Assembly (NCBI RefSeq): GCF_003173735.1
Contig: NZ_CP029551.1
Span: 4,231,001-4,295,000, forward strand
Reading direction: 5' to 3'
Source of the DNA: Methylobacterium radiodurans
GTDB taxonomy: Bacteria; Pseudomonadota; Alphaproteobacteria; Rhizobiales; Beijerinckiaceae
DNA length: 64,000 bases
The position numbers and the translations under genes were made by a program. Of the stretch, positions 57,160-64,000 are shown piece after piece. The notes under the pieces are model-generated. The model had not been told where the DNA came from. It made no database searches and worked only from the letters and a program-made list of their open reading frames with translations. How positions within the stretch are numbered: the first letter of the stretch is position 1; each line of letters begins with the position of its first letter.

Positions 57160-57465
57160 CTACGTCCGCTTCGTCGCGTTGCGTGCACGGGCAAGCAGGC
57201 TTTTGCGCACCTCCGGGTCCTCGATGCGGATGAACGCCTGCAGCAGCGCGGATGCTTCGGCCAGGCTGGCCGAGCTTCCCATCATCGGAACCTCCGCGCC
57301 ACCGCCTTGCTTCAGCAGGGTCGTGGCGACCCCGAGGGCGTCGGCGATTTGGTCCAGCGTCCGTTGGGCCTTGGCCGGAAACTCGATCCCGTTGGCTTCA
57401 TCGCCATCCAAGGAGGAAGCGCCGTCCATCGTCTTGTTCGTGTCATCGGGGTCGGAACAGGTCAC
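57160..57465 (-). CDS. Hypothetical protein resembling the C-terminal half of XRE regulators
   Basis: 101 residues from the GTG at 57465 (GGGAAG upstream). The middle (RTLDQIADALGVATTLLKQG) and the end (EASALLQAFIRIEDPEVRKS) resemble the segment after the helix-turn-helix in alphaproteobacterial XRE proteins (LADALGVPVxxLF then AELLRAFxRIxDPxxR). The DNA-binding helices are absent, so it may be a dominant partner or a relic. It lies 102 nt downstream of the large HWE kinase's 3' end on the same strand. Confidence 0.5.
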   Translation of the reverse strand: MTCSDPDDTNKTMDGASSLDGDEANGIEFPAKAQRTLDQIADALGVATTLLKQGGGAEVPMMGSSASLAEASALLQAFIRIEDPEVRKSLLARARNATKRT

Positions 57466-57567
57466 GTGCGCTTCCCGCAGCTGTGCTTGGCGAAGGTGTT
57501 GCCGATGCCGTCGAAGGGCAGGAGCCGATGCGCGCGAGACGCCACGCTCGCGCCCGGGATGCAGCGT

Positions 57568-60261
57568 CTAGGCCGCTGCCTCGCCCCGCCGCTCCTGCAT
57601 GGAGGCGAGCGGCGCTTCCAGGCGACAGACGAGCCCCGTCGGCGCGTAGGTGAGCCGGACCTCGCCACCGACATCGGCCGCGAAGCTGCGCTCGATCAGG
57701 CGCGAGCCGAAGCCGCGTCGGACGGGTGGGCTCAGAATCGGCGGTCCGCCTTGCTCGGACCAGGTCAGGCAGAAGCGGGGCGCGTCGGCCGCGTGCACCA
57801 CGTGCCAGCGCAGGTCGACCACGCCGCCCTCGTTCGACAGCGACCCGTACTTGGCGGCGTTCGTGGCGAGCTCGTGCAGCGCCAGCGCCAGCGAGAGCGC
57901 GGCCTTGGCGGACAGGAGTACGTTGGGCCCGCTGATCCGGATGCGCGAGGGATCGACCTGGCGGTGCACGCAGAGCGCGCCCTCGGCCACCTCTCCGATG
58001 GGCGCCTCCGTCCAGCTTGCCTGGGTCAGGATGTCGTGGGCGCGACCGAGCGAGATCAGGCGCGCGGCGAACGCCTCCCGCATCTCGGCGACGTCGCTCG
58101 CCCCGCGCAGGGTCTGGCTGGCGATGGCCTGCACCAGGGCGAGCGTGTTCTTGACCCGATGCTCCAGCTCGCCGGTGAGCAGACGCTGGTGTTCCTCGGC
58201 CCGCTTGCGCTCGCTGATGTCGAGCATGGCGCCAATCATGCGGACCGCCCGGCCGCCCTCGTCCCGGATGAGGTAGCCACGGTCGAGGATGTCGGCGTAG
58301 GAGCCGTCGGCGCGCAGGAAGCGGTACTCGTCGGTCCAGACCGTGCCCGTGCCGTCGATGACCGCGTGGATGGAGGCGTTGATGCGGGCGCGGTCGTCGG
58401 GGTGGATGTGGCCGATCCACCAGTCCCCGGTCGGTTCTACGGTCTCGGGCCGGTGGCCGTGGGCGGTCTGAAGTGCCTCGCTCCAGAGCACGTGGTTGGT
58501 GGCGAGGTTCCAGTCCCAGATCGCGTCGTTGGTGGCGCGCGAGACCAGCCGGTAGCGTTCCTCGGTCTCGCGCAGCGCCTGCTCGGCGCGTCGGCTCTCG
58601 GTGACGTCGCGCGCGAAGCCGATGAGGCGCACCGGCCGCCCGTCCGCGAACAGGGTCTGGCCCTTGGCGGACACCCAGCGCTCGGTCCCGTCTTCCGGGG
58701 CCACCGTGCGGTACGTGACGTCGTAGATGCCGTCGCCGGCCGGATCGACCGCGGCGCGCACCGCCTCGTCAGCCCGCTCCCGGTCGTCCGGGTGCACGCG
58801 GGCTAGGTGCACGGAGAGGTCGACGGCGGTGTCCGGCGGCAACCCGTAGAGGGCGAGGATACGGGCGTCCCACTTCAGCTCGTCCGAGACGAGGTCGTAG
58901 TCGAACACGCCGGTCCCAGTCGCCTCGACGGCGAGCCGCAGCTGCTCGCGGGCTTGGCGCAGGTCGTCCTCGGCCTGACGCCGGTCGTGGATGTCGATGG
59001 CGATGCCGATCCAGCTCTCGACGGTGCCGGCCTCGCCGCGCACGGGCCTGCCGCGCGCCAGGAACCAGCGGTACGCACCGTCCGAAGCCCGGCGGAACGG
59101 GATCTCGACCTCGTAGGGCCCCTCGGTCGCGACCGCATGCCTCCAGACGCCGAGCACCCGCTCGCGGTGGTCGGGATGGATCGCGCCGGCCCAGCCGTCG
59201 CCGCTCGTGTCGCCCGGGGTGAGCCCTGTGTACGCATACCAGGTCGGGTTGCAGTAGGTGATCTCGCCGGCCGCGTCGCCGAACCAGACCACCTGCGGGC
59301 TGACCTCGACGAGCGAGCGGAAGCGCAGCTCGCTCGCGTTGCGCTCCGCGGCTTCCGCGCGCTGCCGGGTGCGGTCGCGCAGGATCTTGACGAAACCCTG
59401 GACCGTGCCGTCCGCGGCCTTCAGCGGCATGAGCTCGCCATTGGCCCAGAACCGCTCGCCGCCCTTGCGCAGATGCCAACGCTCGTCGGGCGCGAAACCC
59501 TGCTCCAGCGCCAGCGCCATCTCGGCCTCGGGGCACCCTGCCTCACGGTCCTCGGGCGTGAAGAACACGTGGGCGGGGTCGCCCAGCATCTCCTCCTCGC
59601 GCCAGCCGAGGATGCGCTCGGCTCCTGCGCTCCAGCGGGTGACGCGGCCGGCCCGGTCCATCGCGATGATGGCGTAGTCCGTCGCGCTCTCCAGGATGCG
59701 CTCGTGCAGCTCTCTCTGAACCTGCTCGGCGCGGGCGCTGCGGCGCGCCTCCAGCAGCGCCATGCTTTGGCGCGCCAAACGTCGGAGGCTGGCCTGCTGC
59801 CTCTCCGTGAGCTCGCGCGGCCGGGTGTCGAGCACGCAGACCGTGCCGACCGGGTACCCGTCCTCGGTCCTGAGCAGGGCGCCCGCGTAGAAGCGCAAGC
59901 CCGGTTCGCCGGTCACGAGCGGGTTGTCGGTGAAGCGCGGATCCCGCGCCGCGTCGGGCACGTAGAGGAAGTCGCTCTGCAGGATGGCTTGGCGGCAGAA
60001 CGAAGTCTCTAGCGGGGTCTCGCGCACCCCGAGGCCCACCTCGGCCTTGAAGAACTGCCGCCCGTGCCCGATGAAATTCACTACCGCGATGGGCGTGCCG
60101 CAGATCTCGGCCGCCAACTCGGCGATGTCGTCGAACTCCCGCTCGCGCGGCGTGCCGAGGATGTCGTAGCCGGCAAGCGCCCGCAGGCGCGCGAATTCGT
60201 TGGTCGTTTGGCTGGGCCGCCCCATGGCAGGGTCACGTCCGAGGCCCGCTTTCCGTTCCAT
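57568..60261 (-). CDS. GAF-PAS-HWE sensor histidine kinase
   Basis: 897 residues; GAGGGCGG precedes the ATG. Order: GAF (~20-175, VVNFIGHGRQFFKAEVGL, RFYAGALLRTEDGYPVGTVC), four PAS/PAC domains (e.g. SATDYAIIAMDRAGRVTRWS, WYAYTGLTPGDTSGDGW, AVEATGTGVFDYDLVSDELK, WDWNLATNHVLWSEALQ), then the HWE core: His701 (GELEHRVKNTLALVQAIASQ), ALALHELATNAAKYGSLS and LTWSEQGGPP. No TM segment and no receiver, so it is cytoplasmic and needs a separate regulator. It starts 16 nt after the Crp/Fnr gene's stop, a likely operon. Confidence 0.95.
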   Translation of the reverse strand: MERKAGLGRDPAMGRPSQTTNEFARLRALAGYDILGTPREREFDDIAELAAEICGTPIAVVNFIGHGRQFFKAEVGLGVRETPLETSFCRQAILQSDFLYVPDAARDPRFTDNPLVTGEPGLRFYAGALLRTEDGYPVGTVCVLDTRPRELTERQQASLRRLARQSMALLEARRSARAEQVQRELHERILESATDYAIIAMDRAGRVTRWSAGAERILGWREEEMLGDPAHVFFTPEDREAGCPEAEMALALEQGFAPDERWHLRKGGERFWANGELMPLKAADGTVQGFVKILRDRTRQRAEAAERNASELRFRSLVEVSPQVVWFGDAAGEITYCNPTWYAYTGLTPGDTSGDGWAGAIHPDHRERVLGVWRHAVATEGPYEVEIPFRRASDGAYRWFLARGRPVRGEAGTVESWIGIAIDIHDRRQAEDDLRQAREQLRLAVEATGTGVFDYDLVSDELKWDARILALYGLPPDTAVDLSVHLARVHPDDRERADEAVRAAVDPAGDGIYDVTYRTVAPEDGTERWVSAKGQTLFADGRPVRLIGFARDVTESRRAEQALRETEERYRLVSRATNDAIWDWNLATNHVLWSEALQTAHGHRPETVEPTGDWWIGHIHPDDRARINASIHAVIDGTGTVWTDEYRFLRADGSYADILDRGYLIRDEGGRAVRMIGAMLDISERKRAEEHQRLLTGELEHRVKNTLALVQAIASQTLRGASDVAEMREAFAARLISLGRAHDILTQASWTEAPIGEVAEGALCVHRQVDPSRIRISGPNVLLSAKAALSLALALHELATNAAKYGSLSNEGGVVDLRWHVVHAADAPRFCLTWSEQGGPPILSPPVRRGFGSRLIERSFAADVGGEVRLTYAPTGLVCRLEAPLASMQERRGEAAA

Positions 60262-60276
60262 TTCGGTTCCGCCCTC

Positions 60277-61068
60277 TCAGACGGCCTGGGACATCTGCTT
60301 GTCGCCTGCCGGCGCGGGTCTCAGGGACACCAGCGTGCCGGACGAGTTATACACCGCGCCCAGCACGGTCTCGAAGTGGCGCTTGACCGCGCCGTGGCAC
60401 TCGCAGGCCGCCGCCTCCACCGCGGAGCGGCTCTGGATGATGATGCGCCCGCGCCGGACCTGGATCAGTCCCTGCTGCTGCAGGGTCCGCAGCGTGCGCG
60501 TCAGGTAGGAGCGCTGCACGCCGAGCAACTCGGCCAGCACCTCGTGGGTGACCGGCAGGACGTCGCTGCCGAGCCGGTCCTGCAGGCCGAGCAGCCAGCG
60601 GGCGCAGCGCGCCTCGATGGTGTGGCTGGCGTTGCAGGCCACCGACTGCAGAACCTGGGCGAGCAGGCAGTCGGAGTATCGGGTGATCATGTTGCGCAGG
60701 CCCGGCGAGGTCTGCTTGACCTGCTGCAGCACCGCCGCCTCGACGCGCAGCACCGAGCCGGGGATCTGCACCACGGCCCGGCTGAAGGCCGGCAGGGAGC
60801 CCTGGCTCACCACGCCGCCGACCGCGCCCTCGCGCCCGACGGTCGCCGTCTCCACGGCGCGTCCGTCCCGCAGCCCGATGACGAGGGCGGCCACGCACTG
60901 GCCGAGCGGAAAGGTAATGTGGCCGACGTCCTCGCCCGCCTCGAACAGCACGTCGCCGCGCCGGTACTCCCGCAGCTCCAGGTGCGGCTTGAGCAAGGCC
61001 TGGTCGGGCAGGCGCAGGGCGCCGAGGAGCAGGTTGCCGCTGAGGGGAGCGTCGACGTCGGAAGACAT
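60277..61068 (-). CDS. Crp/Fnr-family transcriptional regulator
   Basis: 263 residues. The cyclic-nucleotide-binding-like domain covers ~15-135 (EYRRGDVLFEAGEDVGHITF, GREGAVGGVVSQGS); the HTH is at ~175-220 (PVTHEVLAELLGVQRSYLTR, TLRTLQQQGLIQVRRGRIII). It lacks the N-terminal Cys cluster of true FNR; Cys residues sit in the middle and tail. The tail (~220-263) is long. It is the first gene of a pair with the GAF-PAS-HWE kinase and may be controlled with it. Whether it binds the FNR-like boxes in this window cannot be told. Confidence 0.92.
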   Translation of the reverse strand: MSSDVDAPLSGNLLLGALRLPDQALLKPHLELREYRRGDVLFEAGEDVGHITFPLGQCVAALVIGLRDGRAVETATVGREGAVGGVVSQGSLPAFSRAVVQIPGSVLRVEAAVLQQVKQTSPGLRNMITRYSDCLLAQVLQSVACNASHTIEARCARWLLGLQDRLGSDVLPVTHEVLAELLGVQRSYLTRTLRTLQQQGLIQVRRGRIIIQSRSAVEAAACECHGAVKRHFETVLGAVYNSSGTLVSLRPAPAGDKQMSQAV

Positions 61069-61287
61069 GGGTCAGAAGCGGCAGGTTCGGGTCTGAAGGG
61101 CTCGTCGGCAAGCTCTACCGCGGCGCTTGTCGCGATGTCTGTTCATATGTGCACAAAAGAGCGCAAGGCCGGCGAACTTCATCGGCTTACGGCGCGCCCG
61201 GCGCCGCCTGCGTTAACCCATGCAACCATCGGCGCCCGAAGGGTTTCTAGGTTCGTACGAACCCACCCCAACAGCACCTGCGTCGCG

Positions 61288-61545
61288 ATGCCCCGCTACT
61301 ACCTCGACTTCCAGGACGGTGAGATGTGGCTGAAGGACGAGGAGGGCCAGGACTACGAGAACCTGCAGGCCGCGCGCGACGCGGCGATTGCGGCCCTGCC
61401 CGACATCGGCCGGGAGGCGCCGCCCGCGGATGGGCGCCGGGCGTTCGTGGCCTACGTCCGCGACGAGGGCGGCGCACGGCTTTGCACCATACGGCTGGAT
61501 CTCGCCGCCGAGTGTGATCCCCGCGGCCAAGCCTCGGACCGATAG
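61288..61545 (+). CDS. DUF6894-family small protein
   Basis: 85 residues from the ATG at 61288. MPRYYLDFQDGEMWLKDEEG, then NLQAARDAAIAALPDIGREA and FVAYVRDEGGARLCTIRLDL, match the short DUF6894 family (MPRYFFDVxDG start), common in Methylobacterium and Bradyrhizobium. It folds as a small alpha/beta unit with no known activity. The divergent Crp/Fnr gene starts 219 nt upstream. Confidence 0.8.
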   Translation: MPRYYLDFQDGEMWLKDEEGQDYENLQAARDAAIAALPDIGREAPPADGRRAFVAYVRDEGGARLCTIRLDLAAECDPRGQASDR

Positions 61546-61877
61546 AGGCCGAGCGCCGCCCAAGCCGGCTCCATGTCGTCGGGTCGTCCACGGGATCGGA
61601 CGGACGGCTTCCACTCGACATCGCGGACCGCCTGCAGCCTGGAGCAACCCCATGGTGCCCGGCGGCCGACGGTACGGGGAGGCGCGCGTATATGCCGACA
61701 CGCTGAGCCGTATCCTTAGACCGGGCCGCTCAAGAGGTGGGAACTTCGCTGGGCCCGCCGGGAAAGCCCGCTTCCTGGCGAACCTGATACCTTGGACGCC
61801 GTTGGACTCGGGAGCCCGCCGGCGAGGTTCGAGGACCTCCGACCGGGCGGGAGCGTGTCGGTCAGGAGGCGAGTGCC

Positions 61878-62900
61878 TTGGAAGTCTGCGGCGAAGCAGG
61901 ATCTGCCGATCCGGATCTCAAGGTGCTCCTTGCCGCGGTCGAGGCGTCCGGCGAGGCCATCCTCGTCACCTCCGCCGACCTCGACGATCCGGGTCCGCGC
62001 ATCGAGTACGTCAACCCCGCCTTCACCCGCATGACCGGCTACGCGGCCCACGAAATCCTGGGCCGGACGCCGCGCCTGCTCCAAGGCCCCGGCACCGAGC
62101 GCGCAGTGCTCGATCGCATGCGCGCGGCGCTCGCGGCCGGCGAGACCTTTCAGGCCGAGACCCTGAACTACCGCAAGGACGGCTCCGCCTACGTCGTGGA
62201 ATGGCTCATTGCGCCTGTCCGGCAGGCGGACGGGCGGATCACGCGCTGGGTCGCGGCCCAACGCGACGTCACCGAGCGGCGCAAGGCCGAGGACCGCCGG
62301 AACCTGATGGTCGCCGAACTGCACCACCGCGTGAGGAACACGCTGGCGACCGTGCAGGCCGTGCTCGAAGCCACGCTGGATTCGACCGTCGACCCGGACG
62401 AGTTCCGCCAAGCCTTCGGTGACCGTATCGCATCGCTGGCCAAGACCCACACCCTGATCACCGCGGACGAGGAACAGGCCGTGCCGTTCGAGGGGCTGCT
62501 GCGCTCGGAGCTGGAAGCGTATGCCGGGCCCGGATGGTCACGCGTGTCGTTGCGCGGCCCTCCGGTCCCCCTCGCCTCGGAACAGGCGGTACCCCTCGGG
62601 ATGGTGTTGCACGAACTGACCGTCAACGCGATCCGGCACGGTTCGTTGAGGGACCCGAACGGACACCTTGAGGTCCGTTGGTCGGTGGAGGAAGGCCCGA
62701 CCGGGCTCGTCCTGCATTGGACATGGGACGAGCACGACGGACCGCCGGTCGCACTGCCGACGCGGGAGGGCTTCGGCATGGAGTTGCTGCAGCGGCTTCT
62801 CACCTTTCGGATCGGGGCAAGGGTCGACATCGCCTTCGACCCCGACGGCCTCAAGGTGACTGCCGCGGTGCCCCTGGGCGAAGCCACGTCCCGAGCCTGA
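61878..62900 (+). CDS. PAS/LOV-like HWE histidine kinase (Cys-less paralogue)
   Basis: 340 residues from the TTG at 61878, supported by AGGAGG 9 nt upstream. A LOV-type PAS (IEYVNPAFTRMTGY, GRTPRLLQGPGTE, NYRKDGSAYVVEW) has Pro65 in place of the photoactive Cys. Kinase: ELHHRVRNTLATVQAVLEAT with the phosphoacceptor His, VLHELTVNAIRHGSL, and HWTWDEHDGPP. It is similar throughout to the kinase at 49286-50308 and has the same length; the two are paralogues 12 kb apart. Cytoplasmic. Confidence 0.9.
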   Translation: MEVCGEAGSADPDLKVLLAAVEASGEAILVTSADLDDPGPRIEYVNPAFTRMTGYAAHEILGRTPRLLQGPGTERAVLDRMRAALAAGETFQAETLNYRKDGSAYVVEWLIAPVRQADGRITRWVAAQRDVTERRKAEDRRNLMVAELHHRVRNTLATVQAVLEATLDSTVDPDEFRQAFGDRIASLAKTHTLITADEEQAVPFEGLLRSELEAYAGPGWSRVSLRGPPVPLASEQAVPLGMVLHELTVNAIRHGSLRDPNGHLEVRWSVEEGPTGLVLHWTWDEHDGPPVALPTREGFGMELLQRLLTFRIGARVDIAFDPDGLKVTAAVPLGEATSRA

Positions 62901-62945
62901 CGGGGCGGCAGCCATCCGACTACAGGGACGGCGCCGACCTTGCCT

Positions 62946-64000
62946 TCAGCACCGCGGAGGGTGGCGGGCGCCGACGAGACGGCCCGCCTCCATCGACGGG
63001 TCGCCGTCCCGGACGCCGTCGGCGCAACGGGTTCGGTTCCTGCCGCACGCCTTCGCCTCGTAGAGCGCCCCGTCGGCCCTACGATAGAGGTCGCCCATGT
63101 CGAGCCCGACGCCGGCATCGACCGCCAAGCCGATGCTGACCGTGACCGAGCCTGCGCCGAGGCCGGCCGATGCGACCGTCAGCGCCGCGACGGCCCGGTG
63201 GATGGCCCGCGCGACGCGCAGGGCGCCATCCTCGTCCGTGTCCGGCAAGAGGACGGCAAACTCCTCGCCGCCGATGCGCGCCGCGAGGTCGCCCGGGCGA
63301 CGTACGCTCGCCGATAGGCAGCGGCCCAGCCCCCTTAGCACCTCGTCGCCGACTGCGTGGCCGTAGCGGTCGTTCCAGCGCTTGAAGTGGTCGGCGTCGA
63401 CGATGAGCAGCGACAGCGGCCTGGCCGTGCGCCCGGCGCCCTTCCGGGCGCGCACGAACTCCTCCTCGAAGCGGCGCCGGTTGGCCAACCCGGTCAGGCC
63501 GTCCGTGCGCGCCAGGTGGGTAAGCTCGGCTTGCATGGCGGCGCGGCGCCGGAGTTCGCGGCCGAACAGCAGCGAGAGGAAGGCCGTCAGGCCGCACAGG
63601 ACGAGCACGAGCGTGCCGATGACCGCTGCCTTCGCTCGCCAGCCCGCCTCGATGTCGGCGGTCGCGAGGGCGACGTTGAGCACCAGCGGCAAGTCGCCGA
63701 CCTGGGTGAAGGCGTAGTGCCGTTCGACCCCGTCGCGCACCGAGGTGCCGACGAAGGTCCCGGACCGCTCGGCCACGAATCGCCGGAAGGTCGGAGCACC
63801 GACGATGCTCACTCCGACGTCCACCTCCTCGTAGGGGTGGCGCATGATGCGTGTGCCGTCACGCAGGTAGAGGTTTATGGCGCCGTCCCGCCCGAGGCCG
63901 AGCTGGTCGAACAGGCGCGAGAAGTAGCTGAGCTTGAGGGTCCCGAGCGCCACTCCGCCGAAGGACCCGTCCGGCTTGTCGATGCGGCGGCTGAAGGGGA
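62946..64000 (-). CDS. dCache-GGDEF diguanylate cyclase, cut by the right edge
   Basis: The frame is open to the window edge; the missing part is the start. Visible are the distal half of a periplasmic dCache domain (SRRIDKPDGSFGGVALGTLK, LYLRDGTRIMRHPYEE, HYAFTQVGDLPLVLNVALA), a TM helix (VIGTLVLVLCGLTAFLSLLF) and a GGDEF domain: DGLTGLANRRRFEEEF, DADHFKRWND, RIGGEEFAVLLPDTD. The active site is GGEEF, and RPGD lies five residues before it, a good inhibitory I-site. It should make cyclic di-GMP with product feedback. The C-terminal ~20 residues after GRNRT are poorly conserved. Confidence 0.93.
   Translation of the reverse strand, partial: PFSRRIDKPDGSFGGVALGTLKLSYFSRLFDQLGLGRDGAINLYLRDGTRIMRHPYEEVDVGVSIVGAPTFRRFVAERSGTFVGTSVRDGVERHYAFTQVGDLPLVLNVALATADIEAGWRAKAAVIGTLVLVLCGLTAFLSLLFGRELRRRAAMQAELTHLARTDGLTGLANRRRFEEEFVRARKGAGRTARPLSLLIVDADHFKRWNDRYGHAVGDEVLRGLGRCLSASVRRPGDLAARIGGEEFAVLLPDTDEDGALRVARAIHRAVAALTVASAGLGAGSVTVSIGLAVDAGVGLDMGDLYRRADGALYEAKACGRNRTRCADGVRDGDPSMEAGRLVGARHPPRC

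Noticed and set aside
55705..58806. Plus-strand frame of 1033 residues
   Set aside because: It is antisense to two well-supported histidine kinase genes and has no domain features.
60277..61068. Calling the Crp/Fnr protein an oxygen-sensing FNR
   Set aside because: No N-terminal Cys cluster is present, so direct Fe-S oxygen sensing is not supported.

Overview
The window is high-GC DNA (about 65-70%) with a strong G/C preference at codon third positions. It carries several gene families typical of alphaproteobacteria: HWE-family PAS kinases, DUF6634, DUF6894, YqcI/YcgG, TAXI-family receptors and many small lineage-restricted proteins. I infer a Methylobacterium-like member of the Hyphomicrobiales. 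That is family-level recognition, not a database match, and I cannot tell chromosome from plasmid. I saw no rRNA, tRNA or CRISPR array.

Layout. 0-3 kb: the 3' part of a ParA-like/DUF6634 gene cut by the left edge, a short acidic protein and a second weakly ParA-like gene. 3-7 kb: a methyl-accepting chemotaxis protein, an XRE regulator and a CBS-domain protein with a perfect FNR/FixK box upstream. 8.1-13.9 kb: a one-strand cluster behind a promoter whose -10 lies inside a palindrome. It encodes a small protein, a soluble FtsH-like AAA+/M41 protein, a PolB-type 3'-5' exonuclease and two metallophosphoesterases, the second with its metal ligands replaced. 14-21 kb: decayed DNA (GGDEF remnant, IS3-type remnant) with small genes, a secreted trypsin-like protease of lower GC and a PilZ protein. 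21-27 kb: a doubly broken HWE kinase next to an intact 1458-residue hybrid kinase. 28.7-39.3 kb: MarC, small secreted proteins, two FAD monooxygenases (one frameshifted), a secreted lipase, an ANL adenylating enzyme, an MliC-like inhibitor and a TAXI-like receptor. 39.3-47.8 kb: a patchwork with a frameshifted DUF1203 gene, a ferritin-like protein, an ion channel, OmpW with an FNR box and an IS5-type remnant. 48-64 kb: YqcI/YcgG protein, a 45-residue Lys/Gly-rich protein, two paralogous 340-residue Cys-less LOV-like HWE kinases, a CHASE3 hybrid kinase, a GAF/PAS HWE kinase directly after a Crp/Fnr regulator, a flavodoxin, an outer-membrane barrel, a YciE-type ferritin-like protein and a diguanylate cyclase cut by the right edge.

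Two themes link the genes. The first is sensing: five intact PAS, LOV or CHASE3 histidine kinases, one broken one, a chemoreceptor, a PilZ protein and a diguanylate cyclase. The second is a likely oxygen-responsive regulon. Five FNR/FixK-like 14-mers lie upstream of a CBS-domain gene, ompW and three small unknown genes, and the three small-gene sites are identical (TTGCGCTGGATCAA). The best candidate for an undescribed system is the protease-exonuclease-phosphoesterase cluster at 8.1-13.9 kb.
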